In this document: positions 21,356 to 32,747 of the stretch, piece after piece | Numbering within the stretch: position 1 is the stretch's first letter | Layout of the letters: the number at the start of each line of letters is the position of its first letter | Source: Eublepharis macularius | Taxonomy: Eukaryota > Chordata > Lepidosauria > Squamata > Eublepharidae | DNA: 64,000 nt | Assembly: GCF_028583425.1 (NCBI RefSeq) | Contig: NC_072793.1 | Coordinates: 62,315,028-62,379,027, forward strand | Direction of reading: 5' to 3' | Translations under genes and position numbers: made by a program | Notes under the pieces: generated by a model | Seen by the model: only the letters and a program-made list of their open reading frames with translations | Told to the model about the DNA's origin: nothing | The model's database searches: none

Positions 21356-22771
21356 AATCAGGATTCCTAATCCAAGAGTTTATGTAGCAGGAGTGCCGTT
21401 AGATTCTCCCCGAGTCTTCCACAGTACAGTGTGAATCCAGGGCAAGATTTAGGTTACAACTTGCACTTTTGATACTTTGGACAAATTCTTACTTTCGTAT
21501 AGCTCAGGGGCCCCCACCTTCTGGAGTCCATGGGCACCTTTAGAATTCTGACAGAGAGTGACGGGAACAAACACAAAATGGCTGCAATAGGAAGCAGAGC
21601 CAACCACACAACGGCTATTGTGAGAAATGGAGCCACACAAACAGAAGAAGCCCAAGTGCAGGGGAAAAGAGAGGTAATTTTAAAAAATACACTGGGAAAG
21701 ATGAGTGAGAGACAAAATAAAACCAAATCTGTTGTAGGACTGGCAGCTACCACTGAAACAACTTTTAAAAAAATCTGCATAGCTACTAAGCTGCCCTTCT
21801 AGGCAAAAGCCCCATCTGGCCTCATCCACTGTTTAAAAACACTTGGTGGGCTCCATGGGTATAGATGTTTTAACACATAAAGGTGTGTTATTGTGATCAG
21901 TATGCATGGCAGTCACAGTAGATGAGGCTTAGTTTTTGTTTGGTCAATAGTTTCAGTGTTAAAACATTACTTAGCCAGAATTTAGAACATTACATTTTTT
22001 AAATAGCTCTCTTCCCCTTTCTATCCTGCAGTGGAGGTGATCATGTTGTAAATAATGGAAGGAAGTGGCATGAAAGTCCACCTCCAGCTTGAAAACTTCA
22101 TCTCAAAATGGGCATGTTCTTAATTTCAAATTAAGTGCATACTTTGGCCGTTTTCACACTGCTTACCGGCCACAGAACATTGCGCCAAGCTCCCAGAATG
22201 ACAGCATCTTCCTGGCGCAATTTCCCATCATAAATCCAGTTCTCGCGCAAGTGTCTAGTGGTCATTAATAAATCTGTTTCAATATCATCTCTTCCCCCCA
22301 TTTCCAAGCAGGGATGGTCAATCTGGATGACTGATCAGAATTTCAGTAGACTCATCGTCTTTGGACTCTGACAAAACAACCCTGGGGGGAAAAGCATCTA
22401 CTTGGCCAAGTGCAATAGGGTAATGAACTTTTATCCTCAGTTCCCTCTCTCTTACACATATACACACAGCTATAGAAGGAAAAATGTAAATAGCTGGGTT
22501 TAAAAGGCAATGAAATTCAAGTGGTACAGTCTATGTGAGGTTTAATTGTATACAAGATAAACATTCTTATCAAATTATAAGTGTTAAATTAGCTTAGCTT
22601 GTCTGGGAAGATTGTCTTATCTCTTGTTACTGCTGTTGTGACAGGTCATTGGGATTATCTTGCAGACTGTACCTCTTACATTTCATTGGCTTTTGCCCTC
22701 TCTGTTTACTTTTTTAAAAAAATCTATGCCAGTCTAGATATATTTATCAGTTGAGGACACATGGCATGCAC
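21356..22771. other. Intergenic sequence with DNA-transposon remnants
   Basis: 21505-21865 resembles a decayed hAT-type element: GGGGCCCCCACCTTCTGGAG at the left and a partial inverse, GGTGGGCTCCATGGG, at the right, with AAATGGCTGC motifs inside. 22144-22255 holds GGCCGTTTTCACAC and a TTGCGCCA...TGGCGCAA pair, suggesting another fragment. The rest is unassigned. Confidence 0.4.
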
Positions 22772-22850
22772 CTGATGAAGTGGGTTCTTGTCCACAAATG
22801 CTCATTCCACAATAAAACAGTATTTGAGGTGCCACAAGATTCTTTTTCTG
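22772..22850 (+). repeat. Dispersed 'CTGATGAAGTGG...AGGTGCCACAAGA' repeat
   Basis: Contains CTGATGA (22772-22778), a short inverted stem (GTGG / CCAC), then AATAAAACAGTATTTGAGGT and GCCACAAGATTC. The same family appears at 26560-26665 (minus), 49515-49592 (minus), 49797-49893 (plus) and in part at 35470-35530. It may derive from a Penelope-like 3' end; this is inference. Confidence 0.55.
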
Positions 22851-24476
22851 CACCCCTACTTCTCCAATGAACTGAGGCCATTCTATTTTTTTTGCCAGCT
22901 CTGTTAGGCTGGCACAGTGTGACAAGATCACTCAATGAACTTCTTGAACATGGCAAAGAGTTGAAATTAACTCTCCTCAGCCATTACTAGTTGTTAGCCA
23001 GTTTAGTAGTACTGTGTGTAATTTGTGAGCCAGTGCTACCCACTCCTTAAAGGTAACAATTCCCTGCCATACCTTGTTGACTAATCAAATCTCTTCCTGC
23101 TCTCTTGAAATTTGTAGAAAAAGGAAAATAGCATGAGCAAAAGAATGCATCTTCTAACTGAAGTAACCTAGAATCAACTTTACCCCCTCATGTGCTACAT
23201 ATAAGAACTAAGCAGCCTCTTACTCCTGTTTCAATGGCACAGCAGAAGTGCACCATAGGCATGACTTGAAAGAAAGATAAAGAATATCATTATGAGATTA
23301 GACTAACATAAAAGTTGTCCCTGCCATTGATCAACAAATGATGGAGGAAAGGTTGAGATAAGAATGGTTTAGAGATATACAAGGACTTTATGGAGAGGAT
23401 GAAGGAACTGAGTACATGTTTAGGCTAGAAGAATAAAGCAGGACATAACCGCATAATGGTATTTATTCAACTGTCTGAAAAGGTGCAAAAAGCGGAATGG
23501 AGATGGTTCTCTACTGCCAATTTGGCTAGGGCAAAAAAAAATCCGCCTTTAATTTTCACGAAAAAGAAAATTTACACTTTTTGGATTTCCAGAGTGACAG
23601 TATCTTGGGAATTCCCAGTAAAGAGATAAAACAACTCAATTTTAGAGAAAAGTATGTGTTAGCGGCTGCCAGAACACAGAAAACAAGCTGCCCAGCATCT
23701 CAAGGATGGAGTAGCTAATCTAGGCCATTTCCACACAGGTTATTTGCCCCGGGTTTGATGATGTTGGGAAGTGGTCGCTTCCCCCCACCCTTCCCCACGG
23801 CAGCATGGTACATTTGTGTGCTTCCGAGGATTTTCCTGGCTTTCCCCCAATCTTTCTTAAATCTATTTTGCTCTAAAGTTTTGGGGGAAATGACAGCAAA
23901 GCCCAGATGGCTGCCATGTGGGTGGGAAAGTTCAGTTTTCCCTATCCCACCCACACAGCAACTATTTTCTCCACAGTGGCCATATTTGGTTGATAAAGGA
24001 TATGCAAAAGCATATCCTAGTACAATCGTTCTGAAATGTTTAATGAATTATATGGGACTCATTTAGATAATTTCATTTTTATTTAACATGCTGACAATGA
24101 TCTTGCTCTTTTCTGACCAAAAGGGAAAGGATTAAATATTATCACTGGGAAGCCACTGCATAATCAGCAAACATTGTGCCATTATTACTATTGCTACATA
24201 TATGCCTTATCTCCCTCATTTCTTTCCATTTTCTTGCAGCAAACCTGTAAAAATTCCTAATTGCTTGCTTGCATCTATGAATTTGTCCTGTTAAGAGTGC
24301 TCAGCTCATTGTACCATTTCTACCAGAGGTTTTTCTCTGATGCTGAGTAAGACTTGGCATATGAGTGGCCTTTATTCAGCAGACCAGGCACCCAAAGTTT
24401 CACCTTTGCAGATGTTTTTCCAATCTCTTACTCTTGATGAAACTCTCACAGATTGCTGAGGAGGTGATCAGACTAT
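22851..24476. other. Unassigned intergenic sequence
   Basis: A possible DNA-element fragment starts GGCCATTTCCACAC at about 23723 and ends near GTGGCCAT at 23983, with TTTCCCCCAA / TTTTGGGGGAAA forming an inner inverted pair. No gene is supported. Confidence 0.45.
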
Positions 24477-24703
24477 GGGCCAAGCTAAAAGTGGCGAATG
24501 ACACAGGTTGGACACTTGTCAGCTTCCCTCAAGTTTTGATGGGAAATGTAGGCATCCTGGTCTTGCAGCTCCGACTGCTGTCCCATGGACTTTTCAACTG
24601 TCACTTGTCCAACATTCCGCCAAACTGCCTACATTTTCCATCAAAACTTGAGGGAAGCTGACAAGTGTCCAACCTGTGTCATTCGTCACTTGTAGTTTGG
24701 CCC
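24477..24703. mobile_element. Fold-back element, 227 bp, 'GGGCCAAGCTA' ends
   Basis: The arms of about 75-80 bp run from GGGCCAAGCTAAAAGTGGCG inward through CACAGGTTGGACACTTGTCA and CTCAAGTTTTGATGGGAAAT, mirrored at the right. The spacer lies near 24563-24625. No coding capacity; open frames across it are arm translations. Same family as 32544-32747 and 44170-44360, but with the GGGCC-type end. Confidence 0.85.
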
Positions 24704-25225
24704 TAAGTAACAAAGTAGTTTTTGTTGGCATCTTCTCTATTTGTATCAATTCTCTTGTTTGTTTCTTGCACATGTTTTGTGTGGTTGTTGTCCCTCACCC
24801 AGATTTGATACCTCATTCTTGGTTACTGTAATTGTCATGTATGTTTTGAATTTGTAAGCAGTTCTCCCTGCTATTGCAAGGTGAACCAAACTCTAAATCC
24901 CAGAGGGTAATGCAATAATATGTGTGCAAGTGCTTTACTAACTTGGAGAGAATACTTGGAAGCTCAATGAGGTTTTCTTAGCATTCACCAAGAAAGCTGG
25001 CAAATACCAAGCTGATTCTGAATTAAGCTGGATGGAGCTTTATGTGTCATTTTTGTTTTTGTGAACATTGTGTATCATTTGTGTTTCTGTGAATTTGTGT
25101 CCTTTTGTGCATTGAGTACAATAACTTCAATAACATATCTAAAACTATAAGCATTTTAAAAGCATAATAAAATTTAACTAAAGCAGAATGATAGATATCA
25201 TAGTCACTGGCAGCTCTGAGTATGA
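24704..25225. other. Unassigned AT-rich intergenic sequence
   Basis: No gene or repeat boundary recognised before the split SINE. Confidence 0.5.
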
Positions 25226-25252
25226 CAGCCAGTTTGGTGTAGCGGTTAAGAG

Positions 25253-26140
25253 TAGACATGGGCACAAACAGCATTACGAATGGAAAAAAACCACGAACAG
25301 CCCATTCGTCTGTTCGCGAACAAGCTGTTCATGAGGCTCCATTCTAAATGAACAAGTGGTCACTGCAAGTCTCCTTTGTCGCCTTCGTCAGCTGCTCGTC
25401 AAGCCAGACAGTCTGGGGTCTTTCAATCAATTCCCCAGGCAATGGCAGGGGCTGAACTCCTTCTGGCTTTCCTTCTGGCTTTAACCGTTCAAAGTACTTC
25501 CAGCAGTGAGTCCCATTTTTGCCACTGTGAAAAGAAAATGACAACAAAGACCCATGGATCATGCCTTTCCTGGGGTGCAATCTCTCTGAAACTTGGGGGT
25601 CTTTGGAGGACTGTGAGGACTATGTCCCCTGCAAATTTGGTGGGTATTGGACATTGGGAAGGTCAGTTTGTAACTCCTCAAAGTAGCTGCCTTCTAAGAC
25701 GCAGTTCCGTTTTTGCCACTGTGAACAGAAAATGACAACAAAGGAGGGGGACACATGGATCATGCCTTTCCCAGGGTGCAATCTCTCTGAAACTTGGGGG
25801 GTCTTCAGAGGACAGTGAAGACTATGTCCCCTGCAAATTTGGTGTATTTGGACATTGGGAAGGTCAGTTTGTGGGGTGTTTAAAGGGCCCTGCCCCTTGC
25901 ACGTGTCAGGAAAGGACCCTTTAAACTATCAGCTGGCAGGGTGCAGGGGGGGAATCCCCCCTGCCCCCTGCCAGCTGATATTTTAAAGGGATCTTTAAAG
26001 GGCCACGAACAACAAATAAAGAACATGTTTGTGAACAGGGTCATGTTTGTTACTGTTTGTTGTTCATTGTTCGTGGATGGCAACAAACAATGAACAGCTT
26101 GTTTGGTCCCCGCCCCCCTTCCCCTTCATGCCCATGTCTA
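25253..26140. mobile_element. Non-autonomous hAT-like DNA transposon, 888 bp
   Basis: The termini are perfect 12-bp inverted repeats, TAGACATGGGCA and TGCCCATGTCTA, flanked by a perfect 8-bp duplication GTTAAGAG (25245-25252 and 26141-26148). An 8-bp duplication with short TIRs is the mark of hAT transposition. Subterminal motifs recur on both sides: ACAAGCTGTTCATG near 25321 is inverted as ATGAACAGCTTGTT near 26089, and CACGAAC repeats. No transposase is encoded, so it was moved in trans. Two 0.19-kb direct repeats and a CAGCTGGCAGGG / CCTGCCAGCTG inverted pair (about 25931-25980) fill the interior. Confidence 0.92.
25513..25879 (+). repeat. Two tandem ~0.19-kb units inside the hAT-like element
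   Basis: Both units contain TTTTTGCCACTGTGAA, AAAATGACAACAAAG, ATGGATCATGCCTTTCC, GCAATCTCTCTGAAACTTGG, ACTATGTCCCCTGCAAATTT and GACATTGGGAAGGTCAGTTT in the same order. Unit 1 starts near 25513 and unit 2 near 25706. They differ by small insertions. Confidence 0.85.
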
Positions 26141-26559
26141 GTTAAGAGTGCAGTTCTCTAATCTGGAGAACTGGGTTTGATTCCCCACTCCTCCACTTGA
26201 AGCCAGCTGGGTAACCTTGGGTCAGTTACATCTTCTAGGAGCTCTCTCAGCCCCACCTGCCTCACAGGGTGTTTGTTATTGTGAGGATAATGGTAATATA
26301 CTTTGTAAACCACTCTGAGAAGGTGTTAGGTCATCCTGAAGGGTGGTATATAAATCAAATGTTGTTGTTGTTGTTTTATCTTGTGTGTTGGTTTTGTGGT
26401 GTTGATGGACTGTTGTTTTATGTTTCTGCAGTTGGCTGTTGCTTTGTTAGCCATCTTGAATGTAAGGTGGTACAGCAGGATACAAATATTTTAAACAAAG
26501 AAAAATAGGTTTTCATACAGAAGAAAGGAACATATACTCCTGGAAAATATGTGAAGTTT

Positions 26560-26665
26560 TTCAGAAGAGTAGCCATATTTTGTAGAAAAACAACACATAG
26601 CCTCATGGTACCTTAAAAATCAATTTATTTTTGATTTCATGAACTAGAGTCCACTTTGTCAGATT
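26560..26665 (-). repeat. Dispersed 'CTGACAAAGTGG...AAGGTACCATGAGG' repeat
   Basis: On the minus strand: TCTGACAAAGTGGACTCTAG, then TTCATGAAATC, AATAAATTGATTTTTAAGG and TACCATGAGGC, matching the family at 22772-22850. A GT/poly-G run (about 26669-26688) follows it on the plus strand. Confidence 0.6.
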
Positions 26666-28617
26666 AAGTGTGTGTGGGGGGGGGGGTTGTTTTAAAAAGA
26701 TGCCAATACTCATATATTAGGATGCAAGGAACCCTCTCAGGTCTTGGGAAACCCTTTAAAGAGGTATCAGTACTCAGAACCAGTGAGTACAGCCACAAAA
26801 AAGCCCTGGTCAAATGTATGAAATAATGTTATAAATTAACAGGTATATATATTCACCTAAAAAAAGTTTTCAAACAGTGGGGCCATGAAATACAGGTGTG
26901 TCATATTCCTATGCAGGTTAGATAAAACTGCATAACCAGCCAGAACTGTTAGAAGTTATGGTGAAAAACAACCTGGCAAACATCTGCCCAGAATTCTTCA
27001 GGTATAAATGGTTTCATTTTAGGATATGGAATGGAATTGTAGACTTCTGCAGAGATCTGAAATTCAGCTGATACAATGAGTGGTCCTTTTGCTGCAAGAA
27101 GAGCTGTTTCCACATCATACTCAAGAGGTGCTTCCCATGCAGCTAGTTCTCAGTCTCTTCCTCATCCTAGTTCCCCCCACCCTAACTGTACATAGAAATG
27201 TGGCTATCATAGTAAAGTGATTTAAGGATTATATTTTGAGTCCTAGGGCTGGAAAAAAACACAGTTCGTAATGAACAGGTCTTGAAATCTACCGCATATG
27301 CACTCTGATGAAGAGTACAGCTGTTCTGATACAGCCAGTGCTCAAGGGAGCAGCAGGGCCTGATGCTAATCAAGGTTCCCAGAAGGGAAATTAAATTCTG
27401 ATGTGTGAGTTTTCTTAGGCCAGAGCCACATGTACAAATATCAGAGTATATGAGCACAGTGCAGTCAAATAGCACACCTAGGCAAGGCAAAGTCCTGCTG
27501 TCTTCAATTTAGCCTTCCTGAGGTGTGCTACTTGCGTTACCTCACTCACCTCCTGAGGGGATGCATCCAGCGTCCTCAGCCATCCTAGAATAAATCCCTC
27601 TGCGGCCAATCCTAGTTTAGCACATGGCTGGAACAGCTGTAGAGGAGGATGCAGAGTTTGTGATTACAGCATTCATGCACAGCATTCTTCTACCTTCTAA
27701 AGCCCCTGAAAAATGCCAGTAAAAAGTAATAGCCCTGAGATCAGACACCACTGAGGACAGACTGTAACAACAGCTTAATGTGGCAGCGTCAGCAAGCTGA
27801 TCCTTGCTCATTTGTGCACAGCTGTTCCCAATTTAGGATTTTGCCAAAATTACCCAAATATTCTGTTCAGCTGCCAGCACCTTACTGTGCTGGTCACCTG
27901 AGCTGTACCTTGCCATCTTCAGAACAAACTACAGTACTAAAAAATGAAGGGATTATTTTGCTCAAACCAAAATATTCCTTCTGAAGGCCTTTTTCCAAGA
28001 AGTTTTCATCTTCTTTATCACATAATAAGAACTTAACTATTTTCCCTTGGCACAACAAAAGTACAGCATGTATTTTATGTCAGACAAACCACCGAGTCTG
28101 AGAGATTAGGGGACTGCTTTGCTTTTTGCAATGCCAAATGCAATGGTTTTTAATTGAAGGAAAACTCCCTTGGGCTTCAGTGACTATTCCAACAATGTTT
28201 TTCATTTACCGTTACATTTCCTAAGAAGGTGGCAAGCTAAAGCCATGAAACATGGATCCAGCCCAAGTTCCATTAATTTCAGTACAGAAGAATTAAACAT
28301 CTGTTAAAGTTCCTGCTTATTTTACCAGTTTTTGCTGTTTAATTCATTGTTCCCTCTCCTACCCCAAATCCAGGGAACTGTAGTTTGGCAAAATCCTGAA
28401 AAATTTCTGGCTGATGAGTTTTAGTGTGAGCATAAAGTGATGCATATTGGAGTTAAAAATTAATTTCAAATATATATTGAAGAGATCTGGACAGTGGCTA
28501 GGCACAAGATCTTGAGACTGTGGTGGCTAACTCAATGAAAACATCAATTTAGCAGTGAGAAAACAAGTTCCATAGTGGGGATTATTAGGAAAGGGTTTTA
28601 AAATAAAATGTGTTGTA
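26666..28617. other. Unassigned intergenic sequence
   Basis: No gene is supported. The interval 28080-28260 lacks repeat signatures and is a weak conserved-noncoding candidate (TTTTGCAATGCCAAATGCAA). Confidence 0.5.
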
Positions 28618-28785
28618 CGACATCGCCCCATGGGTCAGTAATGACTCGGTGCTTGCACAGGGGGCTATCTTTACCTTTTACCATCTTTATATAAAACTAT
28701 GGTGTGACTGCATTTGGAATGCTGTGTAGCGTTCTGGTTACTTCATCTCAGAAAGGAAAAGGCAACCAAAATGATCAAGGACCCT
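28618..28785 (+). mobile_element. BovB/Sauria-type tail followed by CR1-group LINE fragment
   Basis: 28618-28681 is the 3' end of a BovB-tailed element: CATGGGTCAGTAATGACTCG, then CTATCTTTACCTTTTACC. 28685-28785 is CR1-type text: TATGGTGTGACTGCATTTGG, then GTTCTGGTTAC, then AAAAGGCAACCAAAATGATC. Both are truncated. The junction shows one element inserted in or beside the other. Confidence 0.65.
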
Positions 28786-29005
28786 GTTTATAAGTTTTGC
28801 TCAGCAAACTGCATGGAAATGAGTAGAGGTTTACTTGACTTCTACTCATTTTGAGGATTTGTGTCAACAACACCTTAGGAATGATTCACCTCCATATCTC
28901 CATGATCAGAAGACAGAATAATAATCCAACACTGAATTTGCCTTTCCCCCCACTATTGCAGCACATTTAGGGGGTGTTTTTAGTGGGTAATCTACTGTGA
29001 CACTA

Positions 29006-29095
29006 ACAGTGAAATCCTAAACAGAGTTACTCCAGTCTAAACCCATTGAAATCAAAGGGCTTAGACTGGAATAATTCTGCTTAAGATTTCACTGT
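29006..29095. mobile_element. 90-bp palindromic repeat, 'ACAGTGAAATCCTAA' arms
   Basis: The left arm, 29006-29044, starts ACAGTGAAATCCTAAACAG. The right arm, 29057-29095, is its inverse with few mismatches around ATTGAAATCAAA. A related copy lies in BOD1 intron 2 at 63476-63564, and half copies near 10655 and 49901. Probably a MITE. Confidence 0.75.
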
Positions 29096-30064
29096 AAGAT
29101 ATCTTTCTGGAATGTTTACAACAAATGTTGTAAAACAGCTAATGTTTTAAAATAAATTTATATTTTTTAAAAACCCCACTTTGCATATGCTTGTAATTAG
29201 TATCATCTGTCTTTCTGTTACACAATAGTAACTTGGTGAGATTCCTCTGGAGCTCTCTACAAAATCTTGAGATTTTTATCATCCTGAACAATGTGTTCAA
29301 TCAGAAAACTTTGCTACTTTATTACGCTTCCCTGACTCCAGAGAGTTAAATAGTACCAGGTAGGGATGTGCAGTGAAAAAATTTCTTTTTCATTTTCAAA
29401 CTGGGGTGTGTGTGCCTGTCAAAACTAACTACGTAATGTTATTGGGATTTTTTCATGTAGGGCATTGCTGGCTCAGATCTAATACATTTGATTTTTTTCA
29501 TTATCATGAGTTTCATTATCTTTGCAATATGGGTGTCTGGATTCTTTTGGGCAGCTGTTTTTGCACTTAACGGCACCAAAATCGTACAGAACACAATCCT
29601 CCCTCAAAACATCAATCCATCAAGTTTTTCCTCAGTTACACTACACACATACAACAAAGGATCTTGAAGAAGGCGAGTTTCGGCAGGTGTGTACTATGGC
29701 AAGAAACTGGCTGGCAAAGAGATAGTGGGTTAGCTGCATTGAAAACAATCCTGCTTTATGTTCACCTTTTTTTTCTGTAGTGCCAATAAACCATTTCTAA
29801 TGGCACCATGTTTCCTTGTGCTTACTCCCTGGGAAATGTCTTTAGAATTGCAGCCTATGATTGAAGCCTGCATATTCCCCCTTCCAAATGTTTCCAAAGC
29901 TGATAGGATGGGAAGGGTGTCCCCTTGCGAGGACCCAATTGACATGGAAACAATGCCATTGCCTGAGCAGTGATGGGGGAAAATGCACTCATGCACATTG
30001 CACTCATTCTCTCTTCCCACCAACAGAGTTAATTGATAACATAAAAATAAAATCTTAACCCTCC
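29096..30064. other. Unassigned intergenic sequence
   Basis: A TTGAAGAAGGCGAGTTTCGG hairpin-like motif lies at 29664-29683. Other open frames on both strands show no domain. Confidence 0.5.
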
Positions 30065-30219
30065 CTGTGAAGGCTGTCCACCAAATGTGGATGGATTTTT
30101 ATTGTATTTTAATATGTTGTTTTTTGTATTTTGTATTTTAATATGTTGTTTTCCACTCTGAGCCCACCTGCGGGGAGGGCGGAATAGAAATTTGAAATAA
30201 ATAAAATAGAATAAATAAT
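30065..30219 (+). mobile_element. LINE/SINE 3' tail, '(AAAT)n' type
   Basis: TTTTAATATGTTGTTTTCCA, then CTGAGCCCACCTGCGGGGAG, then GGCGGAATAGAAATTTGAAA and AATAAATAAAAT. The TTTTAATATGTTGTTTT stretch is partly duplicated. 5'-truncated. Confidence 0.6.
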
Positions 30220-30296
30220 GGTTCTCTCCCCTTGGGATCCATCTGGTGAATGCTGTTAAGGAAAAGAAGATGCTGCTGTGAGAGCCCAGTGGCTGC

Positions 30297-30317
30297 CTGC
30301 TGCTGCTGCTGCTGCTG
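30297..30317. repeat. (CTG)7 trinucleotide repeat
   Basis: Seven uninterrupted CTG units (CAG on the minus strand). The glutamine runs this makes in minus-strand open frames are not evidence of a gene. Confidence 0.95.
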
Positions 30318-31323
30318 TGAGGCATGAACTGAAATGAAACACACAAACTTTTTGGTGGGAGTTTGCCATTATAACTTGGTTTCCCAGATTTCGTTCCAGA
30401 AGCTGCTTTAACAAAATGAAGCAGCAATTTCCAGGTGTATTTCCAGCTCATTTGTTTCACTTTACACACCCTTCACTTTATACCCAGCCCCATACATATC
30501 CTTGAAGATTATTACTGTTACCTTAGTTCATTTATGAAAGCTGTCCATTGAAGAGATTCCTTAGAAGAATCAAAATCTATCAATTTCCATCTGTTTTAAT
30601 TCAACTATACAATCACATAACTGTGAATGTGCCTCTTTTTACTTGGTCAGCCACAAACTTTGGATGTTCTCTACTGTCCACTGATCTGAATATATCCTCT
30701 TTAATGAACAGCACTCTGAAGTTTAAAAGCTTGCTTATTCCCACCCGCAGAAATAAAGCATCAACTGAAAGTATCACCTTTCCCATTTTGCCTCTTGCTT
30801 TCTTTGGAGTCAATGCAGCTATAGTAATCACTGCAATAAAGACAGATGTGGGTGCCCTCCAGTGGGCAGCAGAAGCCATTGTCGGAAGATTGGCTACATC
30901 TTAATAGAACTAGATAAGAAAAGGAGGTTGGTGTAATGATAATATAATGCTATGATGTCTAGTTGTTGTCGTTGTCATCATCAACAACATCATCTTAGAG
31001 TGGTCCGGGTGGCATGCCACTGGAATATTATAAAAAATATTAATCATTTGAATATTTGAAAGCCTAATCTATCCCATCAAGTGGAACCCAAGGTCAGAGT
31101 AATACAATTATTCCCACAGAAGAAACATTACATTAGTGGCTTGTTACTGTCCACCAGCATCTATAATGGTATATCCTCCAGCACTACAACTCTGAAAGGC
31201 AATAAATAAAACAAGCAAATATGTGGTAAGAGTTAAAGTTGTCCTTTCAATATGTTATCCAAATGGCTATCATCCCCTAAAGCCAATACATTGAGCTCTT
31301 AGAGTGAAGAGTGGCACCTACAT
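30318..31323. other. Unassigned intergenic sequence
   Basis: AT-rich. The 118-codon open frame at 30548-30904 has no recognisable domain and is shadowed by an antisense frame. Confidence 0.5.
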
Positions 31324-31541
31324 AGAGTTGCCAGCCTCCAGGTAGTGGCTGGAGATCTCCTGAAATTGCAACTGGTCTCCAGGCCACAGAGATCAGTTCC
31401 CCTGGAGAAAATGGCTACTTTTGGGGGTGGTCTGTATGGAATTATGCCATGCCAAGGTCCTTTCCCTCCCCAAACCCCACTTTCTCCAGGTTTCACCCCC
31501 CAGATCTCCAGGAATTTTCCAACCTGGAGCTGGCAACCCTA
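31324..31541. mobile_element. Short TIR DNA element, 'TGCCA' family, 218 bp
   Basis: Ends AGAGTTGCCA and TGGCAACCCTA. The interior has CTGGAGATCTCCTGAAATTG, GGAGAAAATGGCTAC and AGATCTCCAGGAATTTTCCA, like the copy at 39799-40037. Confidence 0.8.
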
Positions 31542-31728
31542 CACCTACAAGGGTAACGTACAAGCAGGGATCTCTCTTATGTATACCAGGGTCCCAAGGA
31601 GGATGCTATTCTCACAACCAGGAAGTTACAGTGGGAGCAAGAATGATGGGAGGAAGGGAGCCCTGGGCTCAAGTTCTCCCAATGAAATGATTGGAAGTTC
31701 AGCGCTTGGCTATGCAGTAGGAAACTAG

Positions 31729-32138
31729 TAGGGTTACCAGATCCCCCTATTGTCCCGGCGGGTGGCGGAGGACCCAGTGCTTACTTTACTGGTGTCCCCA
31801 TCATGTGCACCCTGCACCTGCATGATGACATCACTTCCAGGAAGTGATGTAATTGCCCAGGTGTGGGGACCCGCACACATTGCTGAAGGCCAATTTTGGC
31901 CTCAAACCAGACAAAGCGGGCCCATTGGGGGCCAAAATCAGCCTGCAGTGAAGCACAGGAGCACTCTCAGGGTGGTGTGATGACATCACTCCTAGGAGTG
32001 ATGTCATTGCACTGCCCTGGGAATGTGCCCGGGAGGCCCATTTCCATGCCTCCCCCCCATTGGCCACGTGAGTGGTGGTAGGGAGTGGAGGGCGAAAGCA
32101 GGGGATCCCCTGCCCCCACCAGGGGAATGCAATCCCTA
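31729..32138. mobile_element. TIR DNA element with two ETS/CRE-like palindromes
   Basis: Ends TAGGGTTACCAGATCCCC and AATGCAATCCCTA. Inside are two palindromes. ACATCACTTCC and its inverse around a single A form the first (31828-31850). The second is a 28-bp perfect palindrome (31980-32007) built on TGACATCACTCCTAGGAGTG. Relatives at 15643-16141, 34413-35126 and 40283-40595 carry the same module. No transposase. Confidence 0.75.
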
Positions 32139-32543
32139 GAAACTAATGAGTGAGTGAGTGATTAATTCTAGGTGTCCAGTGGAGACAAGATTCTTTACTC
32201 CTGCGGTCAGACTCCTTGAAGAGTATCTTTAGTGACATCTACTAGTGTGGAGTTAACACCTTCTTTGACATATTAGGAATGTATCAAAGAGTGTGAAGAG
32301 CCATGCTCTTTACCGGTTTATTCAGAGCCTGGCATGATGAATCATTACATCTAAATTAATCAAAATAACTGTGTTAATTATCTAAGGCTAAAACTACATC
32401 GCTGTGCCCATAAATATAAAGAGATGGAAGGGAAGAAAATGAGGAGGGGCGGGGAGGGGAGCAGCCATGTCTTTTTGATTCATGGAGCGTGGAAACCATT
32501 TGTCCTTTCCATACACGAGAAACCAGCTTTCTCCATGTAAATG
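32139..32543. other. Unassigned sequence
   Basis: Begins with a short GAGT repeat. Otherwise AT-rich with no recognised feature. Confidence 0.5.
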
Positions 32544-32747
32544 AGAGCCAAACTACAAGTGACGTCTTACACAGGTTGGACACTAGTCGGCTTCCCTCAA
32601 GTTTTGATGGGAAATGTAGGCATCCTGGTCTTGCAGCTGTAATGGAGAGCCAAGCTGTAAAACCAGGGCACCTACATTTCCCATCAAAACTTGAGGGAAG
32701 CCGACTAGTGTCCAACCTGTGTAAGACGTCACTTGTAGTTTGGCTCT
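32544..32747. mobile_element. Fold-back element, 204 bp, 'AGAGCCAAACTAC' ends
   Basis: The arms run AGAGCCAAACTACAAGTGAC, GTCTTACACAGG, TTGGACACTAGTCGGCTTCC and CTCAAGTTTTGATGGGAAAT, mirrored at the right with almost no mismatch. The spacer, AGCTGTAATGGAGAGCCAAG, is shared with 44170-44360. The arms look young. Confidence 0.85.

Larger units (their letters stand above)
25226..26375 (+). mobile_element. tRNA-derived CORE-type SINE, split by a hAT-like insertion
   Basis: The head, CAGCCAGTTTGGTGTAGCGG (25226 onward), runs to TTAAGAG at 25252. The SINE resumes at 26149 with box B (GGGTTTGATTCCCC), the core (AACCTTGGGTCAGTTAC) and the tail (CATCCTGAAGGGTGGTATAT) in (GTT)n. It belongs to the same family as 7073-7318. 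The join is exact once the 8-bp duplicated GTTAAGAG is counted once. Confidence 0.88.

Noticed and set aside
30029-30469. 146-codon minus-strand frame with a poly-glutamine run
   Set aside because: It crosses a LINE tail and the (CTG)7 repeat; the Q-run is a microsatellite translation and no conserved domain is visible.
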